This document shows, piece after piece, positions 12,100 through 22,708 of a stretch of DNA of 64,000 nt. Location of the stretch: positions 16,713,001 to 16,777,000 of the forward strand of contig OX424563.1 in assembly GCA_949152475.1 (NCBI GenBank), in the 5' to 3' direction. Made by a program: the position numbers and the translations under genes. The notes beneath the pieces were generated by a model, which searched no databases, was not told the DNA's origin, and worked only from the letters and a program-made list of their open reading frames with translations. This DNA comes from Terebella lapidaria. Its lineage: Eukaryota; Annelida; Polychaeta; Terebellida; Terebellidae. The stretch's first letter is position 1, and each line of letters starts with the position of its first letter.

Positions 12100-12191
12100 C
12101 TCAGAGTGCTCTCAGAGTGGGACATACTTGGTCCAGTCGGCTGAAGGGGACACTCTCATCAGGAACTCTTTCGCGGGGCTCGAACAAAAAG
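12100..12191 (+). other. Non-coding first exon (exon 1a) of the myosin regulatory light chain gene
   Basis: The sequence downstream of the TATA-like box ends in CAAAAAG followed by the donor GTGAGTTT at 12192. The next acceptor, TTCTTTCAG, ends at 13929 and opens a small coding exon. The transcription start is approximate. Confidence 0.55.
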
Positions 12192-13929
12192 GTGAGTTTT
12201 GTGTGATAAAATCGTGAATTGTGATAGGGATCTGGGTGGAATTGTGTGACATGCTGACAAAGTTTGGATTGCATGAAAATGGGAGTTTTCCAACAAACTC
12301 ACGGATTACAGAGCTAACTATGAATAAAAAGTTCCCTGGAAAAATATATTTCATTTGAACGGATGCATAAATCATCAATCGGATAACTACTCGATCACAC
12401 CATCGAGCCATGGATACAGTTTCCTTGGAGATCTTTGGAGTGGATTGCAGAATTATTTGTAAATAACCTGGATTTTGAATGTTATGTTAGGTAATAGGTA
12501 GCATAGTAAGTTCACAATATCGTTATTCGTTTAAGAATAATTATTAGTTGTTTTGCGTGTTTCCGAAAGACCGTGCCTTATCAAAATCATGGTTCAGTCC
12601 TACATAATGTTAGCAGTAGAAGTCATGGAAACGGATCACGTCGATCCTTGAAGTGATCTCAAGACGTAGCGTTGTTGATCTCGTGGACGGGTCCTATTGG
12701 ATATTATTGTACGAGGCCTATTTGAATACCTAGTAATGGGGTTTGAATATTCGAATGTATGTTCAGAGAGATAATCATCGCAGTTCAAGACCAATGGGTC
12801 CAACCAAGAAAAGTCTAAATGTCGTTTTGGTATATTCAGATTTTTGAAATATAAAGATCACTGCTGTAAAATGAATAGGCCGATTTTGTGTACAAAATAG
12901 TTTGTTCAGCGAATTTGGAAAAATTCCCATCGTCCAGTTCTTACATATATATCAGAAGTACATTGATAATTCCAAGCAGCTCTATTCTGGGAGCATATGT
13001 AATCTAACCCAGGCAGAGCAGAGCTATATTTATAATACCGACCGTCTTGGGGAAACCACGTGTGTACACTACCACCTCGGATATTGATCCGTGTTGGCTT
13101 CCAGAAAAAATAGCACACGATAAAAAAAAAAGGCAAGAAAAAAATCAACAAGCGGTATCTATGACTAACGTTACTTTTGAATGTTAAGATAAAAAGCAAA
13201 ACTGCAAAAAGACTGAACCTAAAGAATATTGAAAATGTCGGTGAATTCATGGTAATCCGCCCAACAGAAATGAAGCAAAATATTACTGGCCAAGTTAAAG
13301 AAAAGTTTGTAAAAATGTAAACAGATCAAATCGAAACACATAAAATGCTCAGTGAAGAAGTCAAAGGTATGATTGATGATTGATGAAAGGCGGGATAAGT
13401 AGGGAAGGGGGATGTTGGGGGTCAGAAAGTGTTTAGTGGGGAAAGAGGCGAGTAGTGGCGTGGTCGGTTTCGGTAGTTTAGGTTAGGCATAATATATACA
13501 GCAACTTATCAGGTCCAGACTAGGTTACGAAATACCCCTTCTCCCACGAGCAGGCTAACATACTGGGCGAGTGCAGTTTGTGGTATCTGCAGGGGAGGAG
13601 GGGGGGGGGGGGGGGGGGAGGGCGGGGTTCCATAGGTAACCCATAGAGGAAATGGTTACGTCTATGATAACAAATCCATTTATCTCTACGCAATATGATA
13701 TTCCACGATGTTACGATATACTGCCTGTGATAACAATCTAGATGTAACATGTTATGTTAGCATTTTATCAACATGCTATCTAAACAAACTTTGTTATATT
13801 ATTAGAATTTCAATTATTCATTATTCATAGAATTTATTGATAAAATGAGAATTAAAACATATTGTAATCCGTTATTGTTTTCATTTGTATGATATGAATA
13901 TTACAGTTGTATTTCTCTTGTTCTTTCAG

Positions 13930-13951
13930 ACCAACCATGGGTGAAGATAAG
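13930..13951 (+). CDS. Coding exon 2a: start MGEDK, promoter-1 isoform
   Basis: Acceptor TTCTTTCAG ends at 13929; the ATG at 13937 has a good context (ACCATGG); donor GTGAGT starts at 13952. It ends in phase 0, and the next coding exon starts SSKKEKK. It would be joined to the non-coding exon ending at 12191. Confidence 0.8.
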
Positions 13952-16900
13952 GTGAGTCAATTTTTGCATTTTTGTGTGAATTCCATTCTACGATCAAATC
14001 GCAGGGCAATACGAGAGAGAGTCTCTATGACAATTCATTGAAGGACATTTAAGACATCATCAATATGTAAGGTGAAAGGTGACACATTGAAAGTTTAATC
14101 ATATTACAAAATCACACCAGATTTCGGATACACATTGTTACTGAAGGAGTCTTTGTCAGGATACGTTTGAGATCGCTTGGTATAACACATGTACATATAT
14201 GATAAATTGTGAAGAACTTCTCAGTAGACCAACCCTTGATAAGAGTCATGAAACACAATTAATGGTACTGGAGTGCATGCAAATGCAATACTCTGATAAG
14301 ACTGAATGACCGTTAATTGTATCAACCCCTTACTACATACATATAAGCTTAATACCTCTTGTGAAATGATAGGGACGGAAACAGATTCTTGTGATTTCAA
14401 GATACTATCACCCAATTTAATTACAAGTACGATTACAAGTACAAGTCTACAATCCCTGAAATTATAGACGGAGGAAAGAAGGTATTTGAATGCTAAGGCT
14501 TGTGAGGTCGATACACCCATTATGTATAAATATGGAAAGCTAGCGCCTAATCCACATAGTGAATCGAGAAAGTACTAGTAATTATCTTCATCGCATGAGA
14601 TAGGTTATCAATGACGTGTTCATATAAGCACGATGAACGCCATCATCAGTTACACAAGTTTAGTTTCTGAATTCTCCTCAGAATGTTCATTGCATGTATA
14701 GCATTATTTCCCGATCCTGTGCGGAAACCTTAATCAGTATTGGGAGAGGGGGGGGGGGAGGTGGCTTCGTGTTGTACGCGTTCAAACGGATCCAGATTAG
14801 TCAAAGACGCCAGTGTGCAGATCTTGGCCCACAACTATAGCTCCATTCTGGAGCCGGGCTTCAGTGATTGTGGTGGCAGGGGGTACCGTGCTGCCGCGTA
14901 TACCAGGCATCAGATAGCCGAGCGCCACGGGAGGGAACAGACCAGAAGCTCCGGGAAGAGCGAGGGAGTACGGCAAGCTCGGGCGCGGTTGCAACGATCT
15001 ATTCCTTCTTCTAAGGATCAATTCCTCCAGGATCTCTATTCGACACTGAGATACTTCTAGGCAATCACTAGGCAAAGTCATCAAAATGGTGAGTGCAAAA
15101 TCTCCTCAATGGGCATTAAAAAATATTTGGCTATCGGAGGTCCAAGACAAAATGAGTAAGCAGTAAGAGCTATAGGAATGAGGGAAAAAGGAAGAAAAAC
15201 CAGTGGATGTATCTGGTTTCAACACAAGTTTTATAGTGTTATATGTTTCAATTTTTTAGTGTTTTATATGTTATATATGATATAACTATAGTATGTGTAT
15301 AGAGGGTTACAGAGCTATTTTCTGGCTGTATGCAGCATGCAGTGGATAGAGGGTTAAACAAGATGGCTACAGACGAGGAATGTGCCACTTGGCACCGGAT
15401 ATGACGGCACTGGTTTCTATGGCGACTAGCCTCCCCTACAGATATAAAGCTTAGCTCTCCAGAAGCATTAACAGAACAGAACACTTGCCCAAAAAGTCGG
15501 GGTTATCAGAGCCGAAAAATAAAAAGAAGTACATGCAAGAAACCGCTCATTTTGTTGTAAACAAATTTAAATGGCTGTTCTGTAAGCAGAAAGGTTTAGC
15601 TATTATCATGCTCATATAGTTTCTAATATGAATCGTTAGTTTTATTGGCCCGTTGAATGTTTCGTGTCTGTACAGTAAGACTAGCAAAAAGTGATGAATA
15701 AGAAATTTGTGTTGAAAGCTGTGGGAAGATGGATAAGGGACTTGTGTGGAAAGCTGGGTACAGGTTTGCTGCTATCGGAAGCAACTATTGTGGTTATTCT
15801 AGGAGGTTTGGAAGTTGCCGATGGGGAGGGGAGCGTGGGAGGGGGGGGGGGGGGGGGGGTAGTCGCTGTACTTGTATATACGTACGATTTCTATGTGGTG
15901 GTGGTGAGGAGGGGGGGGGGGGGCATGGATTGCCAGTCAGTATCATACTCCCAGTACTCGTGTATTCTAGGAAGGAAGATCACGTGACCATTCCTTCCGG
16001 ATCTGATCCGGAGCCAGAGCCAAACATGGGAGGCATTGGCGGCTGGAGGGGGAAGGAAGGGAGGGGCGGGGGGGGGGGGAGATAATAGATAGAAGAGCTG
16101 GTTATAGACATATTTCTGTGGTTATTGATCCCGGGACTTTCTTACAGTACTCGTTTGTTCATCAATATGAAACGTTGCCAACAATAGTTCCCAACTCAGA
16201 ACTGATCTGATATGATGCTGTAAACTAAATATATTTAGACGAGGGTCACATCGAATGGAGGCCTCAGTTCACATATAGCGCATTGCTTATGAAATATTGT
16301 TAAATTATACACACAGCGATCTTCGAGTATCTTTGTATATATTTCGTGTTTAAATCTCTGTCTATGATAATCGATTTTCTATAGATTTCATGCACCCATT
16401 GGGCAAACTGGTGGAATGCCAATGGTTGAGATTCCAAAGACCTACCATTTCAGCAATATAAATACACCACAATATTACCTGAAACATATATAATAGACAC
16501 AAATTGAAAACAGCAGAGCGTATTGAATCAATGGGGCTGTTTCTTAGGCGCTCCCCAGTTCCTGCTTCTGTGGTTTATGAGTTTAAACGAAACAAATAAA
16601 ACAATCAGAGCATAAAAGATCCTATCGTTTTATTGGTAGCGTTATGGCTTATTTCACGTACATGTCAATGGCTCCATAATTATATCGTCATCTGCTGCTC
16701 ACAGAACTGGATTTGTTTTTTAGGAAAAAAATAAATTGAACCATCACCGATATATATTTCGTGCTCTCCGACAGTTCATTATGGATCTGACTCTAGTGTC
16801 CTGAGTTCTTACACTTGCTCTCTGACAGTTCATTATTGACCTGACTCTAGTGTTCTGAGTTCTTACACTTGTTCTCTGACAGTTCATTATTGACCTGACT

Positions 16901-19900
16901 CTAGTGTTCTGAGTTCTTACACTTGCACTCTGACAGTTCATTATTGACCTGACTCTAGTGTTCTGAGTTCTTACACTTGCTCTCTGACAGTTCATTATTG
17001 ACCTGACTCTAGTGTTCTGAGTTCTTACACTTGCACTCTGACAGTTCATTATGGATCTGACTCTAGTGTTCTGAGTTCTTACACTTGCACTCTGACAGTT
17101 CATTATGGATCTGACTCTAGTGTCCTGAGTTCTTACACTTGCTCTCTGACAGTTCATTATTGACCTGACTAGTGTTCTGAGTTCTTACACTTGCTCTCTG
17201 ACAGTTCATTATTGACCTGACTCTAGTGTTCTGAGTTCTTACACTTGCACTCTGACAGTTCATTATTGACCTGACTAGTGTTCTGAGTTCTTACACTTGC
17301 ACTCTGACAGTTCATTATTGACCTGACTCTAGTGTCCTGAGTTCCTACACTTGCTCTCTGACAGTTCATTATTGACCTGACTCTAGTGTCCTGAGTTCTT
17401 ACACTTGCACTCTGACAGTTCATTATTAATGTGACTGTACTGTTCTGGATCCCTTGTTCTCTGACAGTACACTCTGCATTGCATTCTGATCGCAATAAAT
17501 ATATGAAAGTACAATTCACATTGTGTTCTATAATCACGTTTGCGCGCAAACGCTTTCGTTCACGCCCATACTTTGACACCTACGTATTTTACAATTACCC
17601 TTTTCCCCCGGTACAGTCAAGCAAGAAGGAGAAGAAGAGCAAGAAGAAGGAGAAGAAGTCTGAGGACGAGGAGCCCAAGGAAGAAGGAGGAGATGAAGCC
17701 CCGAAGGAGGAGCCCAAGCGCGCCCAGAGAGCGACCTCCAACGTCTTCGCCCTGTTTAACCAGGGTCAGATCCAAGAGTTCAAAGAGGTCAGTGTGGGTT
17801 GAAGACCGTAGTTTATAGTAAGAGTTTATACTAATAAGATGATCAAAATACCATAAGATATGAAGTACCCCATGATATAAAATGGCATGCGATATTTTGA
17901 AATATGTGACGAATACCATAGAACATTGTCTTGCGCATTAGCCTATTTTACACTGTGCCATTTTTCATTCTGCATTCTATCGTGGAGTTTGTTATATATA
18001 TTATTTGAGTCTCATACAGTACAATAATAAATCTGCTAACTAAGTGTCATCAATACGTACGATTTTCTGATATGTGAGTATAGTTTTTGCAAGTTAGTTT
18101 ATCAAAGTATTTACAGAACCAGAGACACACATTTTGATAACGAGACTAACTACCCCAGAATTTATATTTTAGGCTTTTGACCTAATAATATATATATATA
18201 TAGTATAGTATATATCTATATAGTATAGTATATATCTGGGGTGTATGTAGAGAAATAAGAGAGTGATATTGTACTTTCAATCAAGATTCAGTGCTTAGAC
18301 GTCGTTATAGCATAGCCTAGCAAATTCCGATGACTTCATATGAAGAAATATACCTCGGTATACAGAATACTTGATGGACGCTATACATTTACCCCTCCAC
18401 TACAATATGAGCTGGTTTTCGTTTCAAATTAATCACTGAATCACCCGTACACGTATCAGGCATTTACAATGATGGATCAGAACCGTGATGGTGTCATTGA
18501 CGTGGCCGACCTTCAAGGGATCTATGGCAGTCTCGGTAAGGCAGGCCATGACGTCATATATCACGTGACCAATGTCAACGAGTGTTGTTGACTGGCTGAT
18601 GCCACGTTCGGAGCGCATGCGCTGTTTAGGACATGCCACGACCACTGCTAGTTGCTAGCAGTGAACGTTTCGCAGAACTCAAATAAATTGTGGCTTTTCT
18701 CTAATTTGTATACAGGCTTTTTTAAAAGTAGTGCAACTGTCCATATGGTTTTGTTTCTATAGTCCGCAAGTTGAATGCGCTTTGGTTAGGCCTAACAACT
18801 GTTACATTATGCTTGTTGGGAAAGAAATATATTTGATCATGAACACACACAATTCGAGCTGAAACTAATCGCATCAACGGTCAGAAACAGTTTGGAACAT
18901 TTAGTCGCTCACACTGCATCATATAGAATATAGGTGTTGGCTATAGCATCACTGAGCATGACGTTCGCGCAGACGCAGGCTCGCCTTTAGTTGCAGTAGG
19001 CTATATTGTGTGATTTCACAGAGTGGTTTTGTACAACAACGAATATGACTGACTGAGGTGGGAGCTCGATGTCCCGAAGGCTCGGACACCTGTCGAGTGT
19101 ATTGTACCGTCACTAAGCATGTTTGTTTGTGTTAACTCTCCCAGGCCTTCACCATGATTGATCAGAACCGTGACGGCATTATTGACGTCAGTGACCTTAT
19201 GGCCATCTACCAACAAATTGGTGAGTTTGCAACATTTAATTCCAATAAATTGGCGTCGTAATCAACACATCACGATTTAATCCATGTGAACAGACTTGAG
19301 ATACTTGAATTGTGATAGATCTTTCCAAATTCCGAAGAATTATCAAGTGATCGAGTGAACGTATGCACATGGTCCATATATGGGTGTCTAACCTGTTGGC
19401 AGCTTGTAGCTTATCGTGCCTCGCCTTGAAGCATTTATCAGCTGTGGTTTGCACGATGTAATATCACTTGTGGTCTGATATGCTACTGGTCACGAGAACT
19501 TGTTGCTTCGTAATCACATAAATTAAAGAATATGATTGCATAAATATGTTTATGATTCAATATAATCATCATAAAAATTTCGTTTAAAAATTATTGAACG
19601 TTTCTTAAAACGTAATGAAGTATTTAATCTCAAACGCTGTGGATATACCTATCCATCTAAGTGAACTTTACTTTGTATATGTATGTATCCCTGACTAATC
19701 CAAAAAAATATTAATGGTCGCACTCGCTACACCACGTTAGCCACTGCACACTTTCTTAGGTCAGATATATAGTTGAGACGAAACAGGCGCCAAACCTCAA
19801 AATATCAACCATCGGGGATCGGTAGCTAGCATGACATGGCACCGGGACTAAGAACTTATTTGTTACAGGTCGCGAGGGTGATCCCAAAGTCCTCGAGAAA

Positions 19901-22708
19901 ATGCTGGATGAAGCTCCCGGACAGCTGAATTTCACACATTTCTTAACATTGTTTGGTGAAAAGTTGCACGGTAAGCGAGCGTGGTCCGGGTCTTTGTCAG
20001 CGTGTTGCCGTGCTTTGGCCATGCCCTGGGTGGTGCTGCCGTCTGGCGCCAGTAGCGTGGACTAGCCCCTCACTCCTCCCTCCCCAACTGTCCGGTCTTC
20101 TCTCAAATTCGGCATATTCTAGTTGCGACTGGTCAGTGTTGTGTCGCTCTTCCACCCACTATACACCGAAATTCCAGCAAAATATTCAAGCTGCAGCCAG
20201 AACCACGTACGCAATAGAGTATGCCGTCTTACCAGCTTGATTGTGTCGTTTGTACGTAATATTAACAGACGAGGTGTCCAATCAGACACGCCCGTGTTTG
20301 GCGATCAACCAATCATATATTCGTTCTTCTCTAACACACATGCCTGTGCTAAGACACTTCATATCACAAATGCATATGTCTACCTATTCACAATCTAGAA
20401 CACCAGCAATACCTTACAAGTTTGTCGTTCCCTGCCAAACCCATGTTTACTTCACTACAGATGACCAATAACACACCAAGAAATCAAAAACAAGGGAACT
20501 TCATACAAAATCACACACTAGCAAAATATACATGTACACACGACTCGCCTGTTACTCATGAAAAGGCACACAACATTGGTCAAAAGTTAACTGTGTGTTT
20601 CTTTTATCCAGACGACAGGATTGGTTTCTGTGGTGACGCCATCATATTACGTGCATGCTTGCTGAGTGTCCGTATGTCCGACAGGCTCCGCCCCCTGCGC
20701 CTAGCTCCGCCCCTCGAGGGGCACCTGTCCAATCACGTCTGTGCTGTTGCTAAGTGCGGGGTCAACAATATCATGTATTAACCAATATAACCGTTTCTTC
20801 TTTACTGTACCAGAATCCATCCATGCTTGCCATAAACATAATCGAAAACAAATCAGGTTAAAACGATTACGATCTATCCAAGCTGCATGACATGGGTTGG
20901 TTCCGGTGTTTCTCGTCAGATGAACTGACGGCTATTTCTGACGCTGTGACCAAGATGTCGTGACTCCACCTACGTACACCCCCTCCCACAACCCCAGTAC
21001 CTAACAATTTCCTTGTCTTACCGACCTCGCCACGGGTGCTGATTGGCCTGTCGTGGTCACGTGTGACTAGTCATGTGACCCACCCTTATTAACACATGGT
21101 CTTGGTGTGTCCTGTGTTTGCAGGGAGAGATCCTGACGTAAAAATTTTGGAAAAAATGCTGGATGAATGTACAGGACCCCTTAACTTCACCATGTTTCTC
21201 ACTTTGTTTGGTGATAAGTTAAAAGGTTAGTGGTAATCATGCCGCCGTCTGGTGGTAGGTTCCTGAACAGGTGAGTCATACTTCGTTCCATATTCCGTCC
21301 ACTAACAATTATTCATAAACCATTCTGCTCTAGAATTCTATCCTCCACCCTGACAATACCAATTTTCTTTGCAATGCAATTTGTTTTGTTCCTGAATACT
21401 TTTTCACATCGATTACTACATATTCAGCATATAAATGAAAAATCACATATTTATATCTCCTTACATTCCGTAAAGCATCAATCATTGATTAGCAATACAT
21501 ATTCAAATTCATTTCTCTTCAAATAACTTCCTCCTCATGCTTAATTACCAATATTATTCATTTGTTTATCCTTTTGTACAAGCACTAGATCTTAGTCGGA
21601 TTTTCATTCCTTGTTGTTCTTGATTCATTTGACAGTTAATTGAGTCCACCGCAGTATCAGCTTTAATTGTTATTCTGAATATTAACGTTACTTGTGTATC
21701 AGATTCTGTTAGACAACAATTAAAAGGTCAAAAAGATGAAGCTGGTATTTGTACAATATTGCATATCAATGAACAACGATCCTTTTAAATTATACGTTTA
21801 CCTATATTTAGAGTATATACTATATCAGATAAAAATATTGGATGAATTTCGTAAATATCACCTAAAGACCTTGCAGCTCGTGCCATGCTGATAATAAAGT
21901 TGGTTCTTCTAGGTACGGACCCGGAGAACACGCTCCGTGATGCCTTCATCATGTTTGATGAGGAACACAAAGGAAGCCTTCCTGAGGAGTAGTAAGTGTC
22001 AATTAATGCTATTGTCTCATACCCTAAACGTTAAATGATGGGACCAATTAATAAGATTTCTCCCGGAAGTCATACATGTAACACGAATAACTCGAATTCA
22101 CATTAGCATCCAACTCAGTGCAACTTTTACTCTCACCACAGCGTCAAGGATCTTCTGACGAATGTCGGTGACCAGTTTTCCAAGGACGAGGTAGGTATCC
22201 AAGCATCCATGCAGTCTGAGAGTAACCGATACGAAAGAGCCTGAGATACAAAGAAGGGTCACTCCAATTTTATTCTTTTGGACAGTGATCAGCAATTCCG
22301 ATTGCCGAACTTTAAGTTACACTCAATTTACGCCTGGAATCTCCATGGTTTGCACTAACCAAGGCCGGAGTGCCCACTTCTAGTATTTCATGCTCCATAT
22401 CCTCTTAGATGAGAAAACAGCGATAACAACAGTACAAAATTGTAGTCAAATCCCCATAACCATGTGATAGAACCAGTTGCAGTATTGTCGTATTGTCGGC
22501 AAGAGGGAATACATTTTTGTTACATTCATCCAGGCCTATCTTGGGGATGCCGAACGTTATGGTTGTTGGAGTATATTTGCGGTGACAGTGTTATGTTGTC
22601 GTGACGTTGCAGATCAAGCAGTTCTGGAAGGAGGTTCCGATAGAGGGCGGTATGCTGGACTACCTGAAGCTTGTCAAGTGGATCAAGCGAGGAAAGGAGG
22701 ACGAGTAA
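13937..22708 (+). CDS. Myosin regulatory light chain, spliced, with alternative exons
   Basis: The protein binds the IQ motif of the myosin heavy-chain neck and controls motor activity. One isoform joins 13937-13951, 17617-17787, 18460-18535 or 19145-19220, 19869-19970 or 21124-21225, 21913-21991, 22142-22190 and 22613-22708: 195 residues, all junctions GT-AG and in frame. A Lys/Glu-rich extension (about residues 6-40) precedes the phosphorylation motif QRATSNVF (Thr45/Ser46 in this isoform), the site used by myosin light-chain kinase in smooth/non-muscle-type light chains. The first EF-hand loop (residues 68-79, DQNRDG start) keeps its divalent-metal ligands, as in other regulatory light chains. 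LNFTx[23 protein letters not shown] and the C-terminal lobe follow. The length exceeds typical light chains (about 155-175) because of the N-terminal extension. No defects are seen. Confidence 0.96.
14880..15088 (+). other. Alternative first exon (exon 1b) ending in a bare ATG
   Basis: A GC-richer stretch leads to TCATCAAAATG at 15079-15088 (ATG 15086-15088), followed at once by a consensus donor GTGAGTGC. Splicing to 17617 would give a protein starting M-SSKKEKK, as vertebrate regulatory light chains start MSSK. It would use a second promoter upstream of about 15.0 kb. The 5' limit is a guess; no TATA box is obvious. Confidence 0.6.
15089..16760. other. Intron with G-runs, no gene
   Basis: I see no coding features. 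Long G-tracts occur at about 15841-15859, 15910-15923 and 16069-16079, with smaller ones at 14749-14758 just upstream. They could form quadruplexes and are also typical places for assembly error. Confidence 0.6.
16765..17470. repeat. 54-bp tandem repeat (minisatellite) in a light-chain intron
   Basis: About twelve to thirteen copies of a 54-bp unit containing CTCTGACAGTTCATTATTGA and CTAGTGTTCTGAGTTCTTAC lie end to end. Most units are nearly identical. Two copies lack three bases (GACTAGTG instead of GACTCTAGTG, allowing for a shift). The unit length is a multiple of three, so the minus strand stays open for over 130 codons; that frame is not a gene. The array ends 150 bp before the acceptor of the common coding exon. 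Confidence 0.95.
17617..17787 (+). CDS. Common exon: Lys/Glu-rich extension and phosphorylation site
   Basis: Acceptor GGTACAG ends at 17616 and donor GTCAGT starts at 17788. It is 171 bp, phase 0 at both ends. It encodes a charged Lys/Glu tract, then [10 protein letters not shown] and the start of the first EF-hand helix (QIQEFKE). Both first exons can join it in frame. Confidence 0.93.
18460..18535 (+). CDS. Alternative exon 4a: EF-hand 1 version a
   Basis: Acceptor GTATCAG, donor GTAAGG, 76 bp, phase 0 in and phase 1 out. It encodes [20 protein letters not shown] and then IYGSLG. It has the same size, phases and position in the protein as 19145-19220, so joining both in series would shift the frame. 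They must be mutually exclusive. Confidence 0.93.
19145..19220 (+). CDS. Alternative exon 4b: EF-hand 1 version b
   Basis: Acceptor CTCTCCCAG, donor GTGAGT, 76 bp, phase 0 in and phase 1 out. It encodes [20 protein letters not shown] and then IYQQIG. The metal-binding loop is intact in both versions. The differences cluster in the exiting helix, which faces the heavy chain or the other EF-hand. Confidence 0.93.
19869..19970 (+). CDS. Alternative exon 5a: EF-hand 2 version a
   Basis: Acceptor TGTTACAG, donor GTAAGC, 102 bp, phase 1 to phase 1. It encodes [20 protein letters not shown] then [15 protein letters not shown]. It is paired with 21124-21225, which has identical length and phases. 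Because 102 is a multiple of three, joint inclusion would stay in frame but would duplicate an EF-hand segment, so exclusive use is likely, not forced. Confidence 0.92.
21124..21225 (+). CDS. Alternative exon 5b: EF-hand 2 version b
   Basis: Acceptor TGTTTGCAG, donor GTTAGT, 102 bp, phase 1 to phase 1. It encodes [20 protein letters not shown] then [15 protein letters not shown]. The usual APG of this family is CTG here, and NFTMFL is the family-typical form. The 1.15-kb intron between 5a and 5b holds GC-rich, CACGTG-containing sequence near 21058 and no gene. Confidence 0.92.
21913..21991 (+). CDS. Constitutive light-chain exon 6
   Basis: Acceptor TTCTTCTAG, donor GTAAGT, 79 bp, phase 1 to phase 2. 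It encodes [20 protein letters not shown] then SLPEE and the split tyrosine codon. This is the start of the C-terminal lobe. Confidence 0.95.
22142..22190 (+). CDS. Constitutive light-chain exon 7
   Basis: Acceptor CACCACAG, donor GTAGGT, 49 bp, phase 2 to 0. It encodes (Y)[16 protein letters not shown]. Confidence 0.95.
22613..22708 (+). CDS. Last coding exon of the light chain
   Basis: Acceptor GACGTTGCAG, then [20 protein letters not shown] and [11 protein letters not shown], with stop TAA at 22706-22708. The EGGxxDYxxLVxxIKxG pattern is the family C-terminus. Confidence 0.95.
   Translation: MKQFWKEVPIEGGMLDYLKLVKWIKRGKEDE

Noticed and set aside
14740..15060. Plus-strand 106-codon open frame near the second light-chain promoter
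   Set aside because: It overlaps the presumed exon 1b leader, begins in a G-rich run and has no recognisable domain. It is better explained as 5' untranslated sequence.
16744..17157. Minus-strand 137-codon open frame with an 18-residue repeat
   Set aside because: It is the translation of the 54-bp minisatellite and lies in an intron of the plus-strand light-chain gene.
16765..17470. CRISPR-like array
   Set aside because: Regularly spaced repeats exist, but the units are contiguous without unique spacers, and the setting is a eukaryotic intron.
20620..20780. Third version of a light-chain alternative exon
   Set aside because: GC-rich sequence in the intron between 5a and 5b caught the eye, but no frame resembles the EF-hand and no 102-bp GT-AG exon is present.
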